From Streptomyces ficellus (GTDB lineage Bacteria > Actinomycetota > Actinomycetes > Streptomycetales > Streptomycetaceae): a DNA stretch of 64,000 nt. Both the position numbers and the translations under genes were made by a program. The first letter of the stretch is position 1. Each line of letters opens with the position of its first letter. The notes beneath the pieces were generated by a model that was not told the DNA's origin, ran no database searches, and saw only the letters and a list, made by a program, of their open reading frames with translations. The stretch is from NCBI RefSeq assembly GCF_030406405.1, contig NZ_JAUEPL010000027.1, positions 1-64,000 on the forward strand. The letters run 5' to 3'. This document shows, in pieces, positions 43,393-51,133 of the stretch.

Positions 43393-45144
43393 ATGCGAAG
43401 GTCAGCAGTGGCCGCTCTCGCGGTCGTCAGCAGTGCCAGCCTGCTCCTCGCGGGCTGCAGCAAGGCGGACGACGGCGGCTCCGGCACCAAGGGCAACGCC
43501 AAGGCGAACGCGGCGACGACCGGTGTCGTCAACGTCTCGGACCAGAAGGGCGGCACGGTCACCTACGCGATGGCCGACGCCCCCGAGTCGTTCGACCCGG
43601 GCAACACGTACTACGCCTTCATCTACAACTTCAGCCGCCTCTACGCGCGTCCGCTGACGACCTTCAAGCCGGCCCCCGGCGAGAAGGGCAACGAGCTGGT
43701 CCCCGACCTCGCCGAGGGCATGGGTGTCCCCAGCGACGGCGGCAAGACCTGGACGTACAAGATCCGCCAGGGCGTCAAGTACAGCGACGGCACGCCGGTC
43801 ACGGCCAAGGACGTCAAGTACGCCGTCGAGCGCTCGAACTTCGCGCGTGACGTGCTGTCCAACGGCCCCAACTACTTCCAGACGCTCCTGGCGGGCGGGG
43901 ACGCGTACAAGGGCCCCTACAAGGACAAGAGCGACAAGGGCCTGGCGTCCATACAGACGCCGGACGACCACACCATCGTCTTCAAGCTCAAGGAGCCGTT
44001 CGCGGACTTCGACTACCTGGTCAGCGCCCCGCAGACCGCCCCGGTGCCGAAGGCCAAGGACAAGGGCGCGGACTACACCAAGTCGATCGTCTCCTCCGGC
44101 TCGTACAAGTTCGAGAAGTACGAGGACGGCAAGCAGGTCGTCCTGGTCCGCAACGAGCACTGGGACGCCAAGACCGACCCCCTGCGCAAGCAGTACCCGG
44201 ACAAGATCGTCCTGAACCTCAAGGTCAGCCAGGCCACCATCGACAAGGACCTGATGGCCGGCGAGATCATCGCGGACCTGAAGGGCGCGGGAGTCGACGC
44301 CCAGACCCAGGCGCAGGTGCTGGCCAAGGAGGAGCTGAAGGCCAACACCGACAACGCGTACGGCGGTCGTCTCGTCTACACGGCGATCAACACCAAGGTG
44401 AAGCCGTTCGACAACGTCGAGTGCCGCAAGGCCGTGCAGTACGCCATCGACAAGGTCTCCGTGCAGACGTCCATGGGCGGTCCCATCCGTGGCGACATCG
44501 CCACCACGGTGATGCCGAACGACCTGCCGGGCTACCAGAAGTTCGACCTGTACCCCACCAAGGACAACAAGGGTGACGTCGCCAAGGCCAAGCAGCACCT
44601 GAAGGCCTGCGGCCAGGAGAAGATCTCCACCTTCATCTCGGCGCGCAGTGAGCGCCAGACCGAGGTCGACGCCGCCACCGCGGTCGTCGCGTCGCTGAAG
44701 AAGGTCGGCATCGACGCCAAGATCAAGCAGTACCCGGGCAGCAAGTACTTCACCGACTACGCCGGTGTCCCGTCCTTCACGAAGAAGGAGAACATCGGTC
44801 TGATCATGATGCAGTGGGGCGCCGACTGGCCGACCGGCTACGGCTACCTGAAGCAGATCGTGCACGGCAAGGCCATCGGCCAGTCCGGCAACACCAACCT
44901 CTCCGAGCTGAACGACCCGACGATCAACAAGCTGCTCGACAACGCCATCGCCAACACCGACAAGGCGGCGCGTGACGCGGCGTACGCGGAGATCGACAAG
45001 AAGGTCATGGAGCAGGCGGCCATCGTGCCCCTGACCTACTTCAAGGTCCTGCACTACCGCTCGCCGCACGGCACGAACATGACCGCTTCGGCGGCGTGGA
45101 GCGGTCAGTACGACTACCTCAACATCGGCACCACGAAGAAGTAG
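43393..45144 (+). CDS. Oligopeptide/dipeptide ABC transporter substrate-binding lipoprotein
   Basis: A 583-aa extracytoplasmic peptide-binding lipoprotein of SBP family 5. Seen: signal peptide with lipobox LAGC (Cys 22), a Gly/Lys/Ala linker, and the family body starting GGTVTYAMADAPESFDPGN, with WTYKIRQGVKYSDGTPVTAKDV near residue 118 and VECRKAVQYAIDK near residue 345. Good ribosome site AAAGGGGAG. A strong stem-loop follows the stop (45169-45212), which would raise its level over the permease genes behind it. Confidence 0.94.
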   Translation: MRRSAVAALAVVSSASLLLAGCSKADDGGSGTKGNAKANAATTGVVNVSDQKGGTVTYAMADAPESFDPGNTYYAFIYNFSRLYARPLTTFKPAPGEKGNELVPDLAEGMGVPSDGGKTWTYKIRQGVKYSDGTPVTAKDVKYAVERSNFARDVLSNGPNYFQTLLAGGDAYKGPYKDKSDKGLASIQTPDDHTIVFKLKEPFADFDYLVSAPQTAPVPKAKDKGADYTKSIVSSGSYKFEKYEDGKQVVLVRNEHWDAKTDPLRKQYPDKIVLNLKVSQATIDKDLMAGEIIADLKGAGVDAQTQAQVLAKEELKANTDNAYGGRLVYTAINTKVKPFDNVECRKAVQYAIDKVSVQTSMGGPIRGDIATTVMPNDLPGYQKFDLYPTKDNKGDVAKAKQHLKACGQEKISTFISARSERQTEVDAATAVVASLKKVGIDAKIKQYPGSKYFTDYAGVPSFTKKENIGLIMMQWGADWPTGYGYLKQIVHGKAIGQSGNTNLSELNDPTINKLLDNAIANTDKAARDAAYAEIDKKVMEQAAIVPLTYFKVLHYRSPHGTNMTASAAWSGQYDYLNIGTTKK

Positions 45145-45168
45145 CCCCGGAAGGCAGGTGAAGGCATT

Positions 45169-45212
45169 GGTGCCCGCGGGCCCCCGCGCACCGCGCGCGG
45201 CCCGCGGGCACC
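45169..45212 (+). promoter_or_regulatory. 14-bp perfect stem-loop between binding protein and permease genes
   Basis: 45169-45182 and 45199-45212 are exact inverted copies with a 16-base GC-rich loop. Such elements after SBP genes commonly stabilise the upstream mRNA or cut read-through, giving excess binding protein. Confidence 0.8.
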
Positions 45213-45225
45213 GGCGCCGGTCCCC

Positions 45226-46233
45226 GTGATCTCGTACATCATCCGCCGGCTGATCGCGGCAGTGATCCTGCTGCTGGTCGTCACGGCGGTCACCTTCGGC
45301 ATCTTCTTCATCCTGCCGAAGCTGGCCGGACAGACCGCCGATCAGCTGGCCCAGCAGTACATCGGCAAGAACCCGACGCCCGAGGACATCGAGGCGGTCA
45401 AGCGGAACCTTGGCCTCGACGACCCGGTCTATGCCCAGTACTGGGACTTCATCAAGGGGATCGTCACCGGCGCCACCTACGAGCGGGGCCCGACCGCCGT
45501 ACGCTGCGACGCCCCCTGCTTCGGCTACTCCTTCAAGAACAACCTGGAGGTCTGGCCGCAGCTGGTCGACCGGCTCCCGGTCACCATCTCCCTCGCCGTC
45601 GGCGCGGCCCTGCTGTGGCTGGTCTCCGGCATCGTGGTCGGTGTCATCTCGGCCCTCAAGCCCGGCTCGTTCTTCGACCGGGCCGCCATGGGCGGCGCCC
45701 TCGCCGGCGTGTCCCTGCCGATCTTCTTCACCGCCCAGCTGTTCCTGCTGCTCTTCAGCTACAAGCTGGAGATCTTCGGACGCACCTATGTGCCGTTCAC
45801 CGAGAACCCCTCGCAGTGGGCCAACACCCTCTTCCTGCCGTGGTGTTCGCTGGCACTGCTGTACGCGGCGATCTACGCCCGCCTCACCCGCTCCGGGATG
45901 CTGGAGGCGATGAGCGAGGACTTCATCCGCACCGCCCGGGCCAAGGGCCTGCGCGAGCGCACCGTGGTCGCCAAGCACGGCCTGCGGGCCGCGCTCACCC
46001 CCATCGTCACCGTCTTCGGCATGGACATCGGCCTGCTGCTCGGCGGCGCGGTGATCACCGAGTCGGTGTACTCGCTGCACGGCATCGGCGAGTACGCGGT
46101 GCAGTCGATCGTCGCCAACGACCTGCCACCGATCCTCGGCGTCACCCTGCTCGCGGCGTTCTTCGTCGTCTTCCTCAACCTCGTGGTTGACCTTCTGTAC
46201 GCCGTCGTCGACCCGCGCGTGAGGGTGTCATGA
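45226..46233 (+). CDS. Oligopeptide/dipeptide ABC transporter permease (OppB type)
   Basis: A 335-aa permease with six TMs. Seen: the start ISYIIRRLIAAVILLLVVTA (TM1), the extracytoplasmic loop with an NLGLDDPVYAQYWDF motif, and the EAA loop EDFIRTARAKGLRERTVVAKHGLR near residue 230. It carries a short insertion RCDAPCFGYSF with two cysteines in the outer loop. GTG start at 45226, close behind the stem-loop. Its stop overlaps the OppD start (ATGA). Confidence 0.93.
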   Translation: MISYIIRRLIAAVILLLVVTAVTFGIFFILPKLAGQTADQLAQQYIGKNPTPEDIEAVKRNLGLDDPVYAQYWDFIKGIVTGATYERGPTAVRCDAPCFGYSFKNNLEVWPQLVDRLPVTISLAVGAALLWLVSGIVVGVISALKPGSFFDRAAMGGALAGVSLPIFFTAQLFLLLFSYKLEIFGRTYVPFTENPSQWANTLFLPWCSLALLYAAIYARLTRSGMLEAMSEDFIRTARAKGLRERTVVAKHGLRAALTPIVTVFGMDIGLLLGGAVITESVYSLHGIGEYAVQSIVANDLPPILGVTLLAAFFVVFLNLVVDLLYAVVDPRVRVS

Positions 46234-47321
46234 CCGAACTGTCCAAGACCGGCGCCGTGGTGGACGAGCGGCCGGGCACCTCCGAGCCGCGCGCCTTCCT
46301 CGACGTACGCGACCTCAAAGTCCACTTCCCGACCGACGACGGCCTGGTCAAGTCCGTGGACGGGCTGTCCTTCCAGCTGGAGAAGGGCAAGACGCTCGGC
46401 GTCGTCGGCGAGTCCGGCTCCGGCAAGTCCGTCACCTCGCTCGCCATCATGGGCCTGCACCGGCTGGGCGCGCGCGGCAGACACGTCCGCATGAGCGGCG
46501 AGATCTGGCTCGACGGCAAGGAGCTGGTCAACGCCGACCCCGACGAGGTGCGCCGGCTGCGCGGCCGCGAGATGGCGATGATCTTCCAGGACCCGCTGTC
46601 CGCGATGCACCCGTACTACACGATCGGCAGCCAGATCGTGGAGGCCTACCGCGTCCACAACAAGGTGTCCAAGCAGGTCGCCCGCAGGCGCGCCATCGAG
46701 TTGCTCGACCGCGTCGGCATCCCCGAGCCCGCCAAGCGCGTGGACGCCTACCCGCATGAGTTCTCCGGCGGTATGCGCCAGCGCGCGATGATCGCGATGG
46801 CGCTGGTCAACAACCCCGAGCTGCTCATCGCCGACGAGCCGACGACCGCGCTGGACGTCACCGTCCAGGCACAGATTCTCGACCTGATCCGCGACCTCCA
46901 GAAGGAGTTCGGCTCGGCGGTCGTCATCATCACGCACGACCTGGGCGTGGTGGCCGAGATCGCCGACGACATTCTCGTGATGTACGGCGGCCGGTGCGTC
47001 GAGCGCGGCCCGGTCGACAAGCTCTTCTACGAGCCGCAGCACCCCTACACCTGGGGTCTGCTCGGGTCGATGCCGCGCATCGACCGGGAACAGACCGACC
47101 GGCTCATCCCGGTCAAGGGGCAGCCGCCGTCCCTCATCAACGTCCCCAGCGGCTGCGCCTTCAACCCGCGCTGCCCGTACGCGGATGTGCCCAAGGGCGG
47201 GATCACCCGCACCGAGCGCCCGGAACTGCGTGAGGTGGCCTCCGGCCACTTCTCCGCCTGCCACATGGCCCAGGAGGAGCGCACGCGGATCTGGACCGAA
47301 GAGATTGCGCCGAAGCTGTGA
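46230..47321 (+). CDS. Oligopeptide/dipeptide ABC transporter ATP-binding protein (OppD type)
   Basis: A 363-aa ATPase. Seen: Walker A GESGSGKS near residue 69, Q-loop MIFQDPLSAMHP, signature EFSGGMRQR, Walker B LLIADEPTTALD, H-loop THDLGVVAE, and a C-terminal oligopeptide/iron-sulphur region PSGCAFNPRCPYAD. An extra N-terminal stretch of about 25 residues precedes the domain. Coupled to OppB upstream and OppF downstream by 4-base overlaps. Confidence 0.95.
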   Translation: MTELSKTGAVVDERPGTSEPRAFLDVRDLKVHFPTDDGLVKSVDGLSFQLEKGKTLGVVGESGSGKSVTSLAIMGLHRLGARGRHVRMSGEIWLDGKELVNADPDEVRRLRGREMAMIFQDPLSAMHPYYTIGSQIVEAYRVHNKVSKQVARRRAIELLDRVGIPEPAKRVDAYPHEFSGGMRQRAMIAMALVNNPELLIADEPTTALDVTVQAQILDLIRDLQKEFGSAVVIITHDLGVVAEIADDILVMYGGRCVERGPVDKLFYEPQHPYTWGLLGSMPRIDREQTDRLIPVKGQPPSLINVPSGCAFNPRCPYADVPKGGITRTERPELREVASGHFSACHMAQEERTRIWTEEIAPKL

Positions 47322-48445
47322 CCAACGAACCCACGCGTACGAACGACCCCCTTCTGAAGGTCGAGGGCCTGGTCAAACACTTCCCCATCAAAAAGGGCCT
47401 GCTCCAGCGCCAGTCCGGCGCGGTGAAGGCGGTCGACGGCATCGACTTCGAGGTACGGCGCGGGGAAACCCTCGGCGTCGTGGGCGAGTCGGGCTGCGGC
47501 AAGTCGACGATGGGCCGCCTGATCACGCGGCTGCTGGAGCCGAGCGGCGGCAGGATCGAGTTCGACGGCACCGACATCACGCACCTGAGCACGGGCGGGA
47601 TGCGGCCGCTGCGGCGCGACATCCAGATGATCTTCCAGGACCCGTACGGTTCGCTGAATCCGCGTCACACCATCGGCAGCATCGTCTCGGCGCCCTTCCG
47701 GCTCCAGGGCGTCGAGCCGGAGGGCGGGGTCAAGAAGGAGGTCCAGGGCCTGCTGGAGCGGGTGGGGCTGAGCCCCGAGCACTACAACCGCTACCCGCAC
47801 GAGTTCTCCGGCGGCCAGCGCCAGCGCATCGGCATCGCGCGGGCCCTGGCGCTCAAGCCCCGGCTCGTCGTCGCGGACGAGCCCGTCTCGGCGCTGGACG
47901 TGTCGATCCAGGCGCAGGTGGTCAACCTGATGGACGACCTCCAGGACGAGCTGGGGCTCACGTATGTGATCATCGCGCACGACCTGTCGGTCATCCGGCA
48001 CGTGTCGGACCGGATCGCGGTGATGTACCTCGGCAAGATCGTGGAGCTCGCGGACCGTACGTCGCTGTACCAGGCGCCGATGCACCCGTACACCAAGGCC
48101 CTGATGTCGGCGGTCCCGGTGCCGGACCCCAGGCGGCGCGGCGCGAAGAGCGAGCGCATCCTTCTGAAGGGCGACGTGCCGTCGCCGATCGCCCCGCCGA
48201 GCGGGTGCCGGTTCCACACGCGGTGCTGGAAGGCCACGGAGATCTGCCGCGCCCAGGAGCCGCCGCTCCTGGAACTGGCGCCGGGCCGGCGCGTGGCCTG
48301 CCACCACCCGGAGAACGCCCCGGACCAGGCCCCGGGCGACCCGGCCCTGGCCTCGGCGGGGGAGGCGATCGAGGTCGTGGACGCCACGCCCAAGACAGCG
48401 GCGTCGCCCGCCGTGCCGGAGGGCCCAGCCCCGAAGAAGCTGTAA
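47318..48445 (+). CDS. Oligopeptide/dipeptide ABC transporter ATP-binding protein (OppF type)
   Basis: A 375-aa ATPase partner of OppD. Seen: Walker A GESGCGKST, Q-loop MIFQDPYGSLNPRH, signature EFSGGQRQR, Walker B LVVADEPVSALDVS, H-loop AHDLSVIRH, and a C-terminal PSGCRFHTRCWKA with cysteines of the oligopeptide-transporter tail. About 45 extra Ala/Pro-rich residues close the protein. The GTG start overlaps the OppD stop as GTGA. Confidence 0.95.
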   Translation: MTNEPTRTNDPLLKVEGLVKHFPIKKGLLQRQSGAVKAVDGIDFEVRRGETLGVVGESGCGKSTMGRLITRLLEPSGGRIEFDGTDITHLSTGGMRPLRRDIQMIFQDPYGSLNPRHTIGSIVSAPFRLQGVEPEGGVKKEVQGLLERVGLSPEHYNRYPHEFSGGQRQRIGIARALALKPRLVVADEPVSALDVSIQAQVVNLMDDLQDELGLTYVIIAHDLSVIRHVSDRIAVMYLGKIVELADRTSLYQAPMHPYTKALMSAVPVPDPRRRGAKSERILLKGDVPSPIAPPSGCRFHTRCWKATEICRAQEPPLLELAPGRRVACHHPENAPDQAPGDPALASAGEAIEVVDATPKTAASPAVPEGPAPKKL

Positions 48446-48747
48446 CGCGGCCGGCCTTCCGGTTCGGCTGCCGTTGGGTCCCCTCCGGGGTCGGCCCCCC
48501 GGACCCCACCGGCGTGAGGGGACGGGGGCGGAGGTGGGGGGTGTGCGGACGTAAAACGACCGAGCTTGCGAGGGAGAGTCCGCACACCCCCGACCGGAGT
48601 TCTCGGCCCCGCCCCGGTCCACGGCGGGAGCCGGGAGGACCGCACCGGCGGTGCGGGAGCACCGCGCCCGGCGGGCCGGGGGACGCGGCTGGGGGTAGCC
48701 GTCCGGCGGGGGCGGGAGCCCCCGGGGGGAACCGGCACAATTGGGCG
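48446..48747. repeat. 302-bp intergenic region with a 14-bp inverted repeat
   Basis: No gene is supported. 48537-48550 and 48578-48591 are perfect inverted copies around a 27-base loop that includes AAAACGACCGAGC. Several shorter G/C-rich dyads flank it. It can act as terminator of the opp operon. The loop sequence looks like a repetitive element, but copy number cannot be seen here. Confidence 0.65.
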
Positions 48748-49428
48748 GTGCTCCAGGAATTCTTCACCCCCTCCGTGCAACACGCGCTCGACCTCGCGGG
48801 CATCTTCGTCTTCGCGATCTCCGGCGCTCTCCTCGCCGTACGCAAGAACTTCGACGTCTTCGGCATGGCCGTCCTCGCCGAGGTCACCGCACTGGGCGGG
48901 GGGCTGTTCCGGGACCTGGTCATCGGCGCCGTACCGCCGGCCGCGTTCACCGACCTCGGCTACTTCCTCATGCCCCTCATCGCCACCGGGCTCGTGTTCT
49001 TCCTGCATCCGGTCGTCGAGCGCACCCAGGCCGCGGTCAATGTCTTCGACGCCGCCGGGCTGGGGCTCTTCTGCGTCGCGGGCACGACCAAGGCGTACGA
49101 GCACGGTCTCGGCCTCACGTTCTCGGCCGTGCTCGGCCTGGCCACCGGCGTCGGCGGCGGCGTCCTGCGCGACGTGCTGGCCAACGAGGTGCCGTCGCTG
49201 CTGCGCTGGGACCGCGACCTGTACGCCGTGCCGGCCATCGTGGGCGCCACCATGGTCGCGCTCTGCATCCGTTTCGAGATGCTGAACCCTTTCACCAGCG
49301 CGCTGGCCGCCGTGACCACGTTCCTGCTGCGCCTGCTGGCCATGCGCTTCCACTGGCGGGCGCCCCGCGCCTGGAACCGGCGCTCGGCGGCCTCGGAGGA
49401 GCGGCTCGCCGAGAAAGCTACCGCTTAG
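48748..49428 (+). CDS. TRIC-type (UPF0126) cation channel family membrane protein
   Basis: A 226-aa membrane protein made of two repeats of three TMs. Seen: the first repeat with FVFAISGALLAVRKNFDVFGMAVLAEVTALGGGLFRD and the second with FDAAGLGLFCVAGTTKA followed by GVGGGVLRDVLANEVP. The GGG(V/L)xRD motif in each repeat is the family hallmark. Bacterial TRIC proteins form potassium-permeable pores. The GTG at 48748 lies at the first hydrophobic-adjacent helix; the ribosome site is weak (GGGGGGA further up). Confidence 0.9.
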   Translation: MLQEFFTPSVQHALDLAGIFVFAISGALLAVRKNFDVFGMAVLAEVTALGGGLFRDLVIGAVPPAAFTDLGYFLMPLIATGLVFFLHPVVERTQAAVNVFDAAGLGLFCVAGTTKAYEHGLGLTFSAVLGLATGVGGGVLRDVLANEVPSLLRWDRDLYAVPAIVGATMVALCIRFEMLNPFTSALAAVTTFLLRLLAMRFHWRAPRAWNRRSAASEERLAEKATA

Positions 49429-49454
49429 TAGTTGGCTGTTGTACCGTTCCGCCC

Positions 49455-50273
49455 ATGGACAGCGAGTTCGACCGCGACACCGCGGTGACCCTCCGCGAGC
49501 CCGGCGTCTACGACGCGGAGCTCTCCGCCGGCTGGACGATCATCCAGGCCGTCAATGGCGGCTACCTGCTCGCCCTGCTCGGCCGCGCACTCGGCGACGC
49601 GCTGCCGCACCCGGACCCGTTCACGATATCGGCGCACTACCTGACGCCGTCCGTACCCGGCCCCGCGGTGATCCGGACCGAGACGGTCCGCACCGGCCGC
49701 ACGCTCTCCACCGGTCAGGCGTCGCTCTCGCAGTACGCGGAGGACGGCACCGAGGTCGAGCGCATCCGGGTCCTCGCCTCCTACGGAGACCTCGACTCCC
49801 TCCCGGACGACGTCCGGACGACCGCCAAGCCGCCCGCCATCCCGCCGCGCGAGCACTGCCTCGGCCCGTCCGACAGCCCGGCGCCCATCCCCGGCTCGTC
49901 CGCCATCACCGAGCGCCTGGACATCAAACTCGACCCCACCACGCTCGGCTGGGCCGTGGGCGCCCCGTCCGGCAAGGGCGAGATGCGCGGCTGGTTCGGC
50001 CTGGCGGACGGCCGCGACCCCGACCCGCTGTCCCTGCTGCTCACCGTCGACGCCCTGCCGCCGACCTCCTTCGAGCTGGGCCTCAAGGGCTGGACCCCGA
50101 CCGTGGAGCTCACCACCCACATACGCTGCCGCCCCGCCCCGGGTCCGCTGCGGGTCTCCATCACCACCCGTAACCTGGCCGGCGGTTTCCTGGAGGAGGA
50201 CGCCGAAGTCTGGGACAGCGCCGACCGGCTCGTCGCCCAGTCCCGCCAACTCGCCCGCGCCCCACGGGGTTGA
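49455..50273 (+). CDS. Acyl-CoA thioesterase family protein (double hotdog)
   Basis: A 272-aa protein with two hotdog domains. Seen: the N-terminal half with GWTIIQAVNGGYLLALLGRAL and TISAHYLTP, and the C-terminal half with DALPPTSFELGLKGWTPTVELTTHIRCRP ending in ARAPRG. The substrate is likely a medium or long acyl-CoA, inferred from the family. ATG at 49455, 26 bp after the channel gene, so the two may be co-transcribed. Confidence 0.85.
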   Translation: MDSEFDRDTAVTLREPGVYDAELSAGWTIIQAVNGGYLLALLGRALGDALPHPDPFTISAHYLTPSVPGPAVIRTETVRTGRTLSTGQASLSQYAEDGTEVERIRVLASYGDLDSLPDDVRTTAKPPAIPPREHCLGPSDSPAPIPGSSAITERLDIKLDPTTLGWAVGAPSGKGEMRGWFGLADGRDPDPLSLLLTVDALPPTSFELGLKGWTPTVELTTHIRCRPAPGPLRVSITTRNLAGGFLEEDAEVWDSADRLVAQSRQLARAPRG

Positions 50274-50289
50274 CGGCCCCCGCGTCAGT

Positions 50290-50490
50290 CCCGCCATGGG
50301 CTCTGGTGCGATGAAACCGGCGTGGGCGGGGTACTCGCCCACGAGCCGGCCGATCAACTCGACCGTGGCGGCGGCACGTTCCTCGCTGTCGCCCGTCGCG
50401 GTCAGGGTCGTACGGATCGTGCCGTGCAGGCTGCCCGGGGCCTCGTCGACAAGGGCGACGCCGAGGCCCGCGGTGTCGTGGAAGTACCGG
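50290..50490 (-). pseudogene. Probable relic of a minus-strand gene
   Basis: Between 50290 and 50490 the minus strand reads as an open frame with strong coding-type third positions (peptide parts YCRYFHDTAGLGVALVDEA, GSLHGTIRTTLTATGDSEER and GRLVGEYPAHAGFI). It has no start codon or ribosome site at its 5' side, and it fades into the antisense of the thioesterase at the 3' side. I do not recognise the family. The 5' end abuts a run of short direct repeats. Most likely a truncated remnant. Confidence 0.4.
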
Positions 50491-50495
50491 CAGTA

Positions 50496-50575
50496 AGAGA
50501 CCGGACGGACCCGACAGACCGGACAGACCGGAGAGACCGAGAGACCGGAGAGATCCGAGAGACCGAGGGAGGTCT
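50496..50575 (+). repeat. Imperfect GAGACCGA / GACAGACCG repeats
   Basis: About eight imperfect copies of an 8-10 base unit (AGAGACCGG, GACAGACCGG, AGAGACCGAG) run up to the ribosome site of the small membrane protein. Together with the relic next to it, this forms a 306-bp stretch (50274-50579) without an intact gene. Confidence 0.7.
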
Positions 50576-50579
50576 TCCG

Positions 50580-50726
50580 ATGTTCTTCATCGTCGCCGCC
50601 CTGCTCATGCTGGGCGTCCTGCTCGGGACCGTGGCTCATGTGCCGGTCCCCGTCAGCCTCGTCGCGGCCATCGCCATCGCCGCATGGCTGGCGATCTTCA
50701 CCATCCGGGAACGACAGCACCGCTAA
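50580..50726 (+). CDS. Small 48-aa membrane protein
   Basis: A short protein with two hydrophobic spans, FFIVAALLMLGVLLGTVA (2-19) and SLVAAIAIAAWLAIFTI (26-42), ending RERQHR. ATG at 50580, with GAGGGAGG about 8 bases upstream. The stop codon lies inside the first copy of a 15-base triple repeat. Function unknown; probably expressed with the following membrane protein. Confidence 0.7.
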   Translation: MFFIVAALLMLGVLLGTVAHVPVPVSLVAAIAIAAWLAIFTIRERQHR

Positions 50727-50755
50727 CGACAGCACCGCTAACGACAGCACCGCTG
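50711..50755 (+). repeat. Three tandem copies of a 15-bp unit spanning a stop codon
   Basis: Units at 50711-50725, 50726-50740 and 50741-50755 (ACGACAGCACCGCTA) are identical save the last base. The TAA of the small membrane protein straddles units 1 and 2 and recurs at the next junction. The third unit runs directly into the GAGGAG ribosome site of the next gene. Confidence 0.9.
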
Positions 50756-50766
50756 AGGAGCCCGTC

Positions 50767-51039
50767 ATGGAACGTGCCCTGTCCACCCCGCGCCCCCGTA
50801 CCGGTCTGCGTGACGCGGACGGGATGGCCGTCGCCGCGTTCGTCCTGGGACTGGTGGGGCTGCTGGTGATGAACATCCTCCTCGGGCCGATCGCCATCGG
50901 TCTCGCCGTCATCGCCCTGCGGCGCGGCACCGCGCGCCGCGGCCGCGCCCTGCTCGGCCTGGGGCTCGGCATCGCCGATCTCATCGTGCTCGCCACCCTG
51001 GTCACGCTCGACGGCACCGTGTCCTGGAGCTTCGCCTGA
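50767..51039 (+). CDS. Small DUF4190-like membrane protein
   Basis: A 90-aa protein with two TMs: MAVAAFVLGLVGLLVMNILLG near residue 20 and ALLGLGLGIADLIVLATLV near residue 62, with a basic loop LRRGTARRGR. This is the usual layout of DUF4190. GAGGAG lies 5 bases before the ATG. Role unknown; likely envelope. Confidence 0.82.
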   Translation: MERALSTPRPRTGLRDADGMAVAAFVLGLVGLLVMNILLGPIAIGLAVIALRRGTARRGRALLGLGLGIADLIVLATLVTLDGTVSWSFA

Positions 51040-51133
51040 CGGTCACCCGACCGGCTTCGCACGGTACGGCGGCGGATACGGCCGGTACGGCGCTGAACCT
51101 CCGCGACCAGGGGACTCGTAGAATCGGGTCACC

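Noticed and set aside
50496..50575. CRISPR or attachment site.
   Set aside because: Units are too short and irregular; no integrase or tRNA gene nearby.
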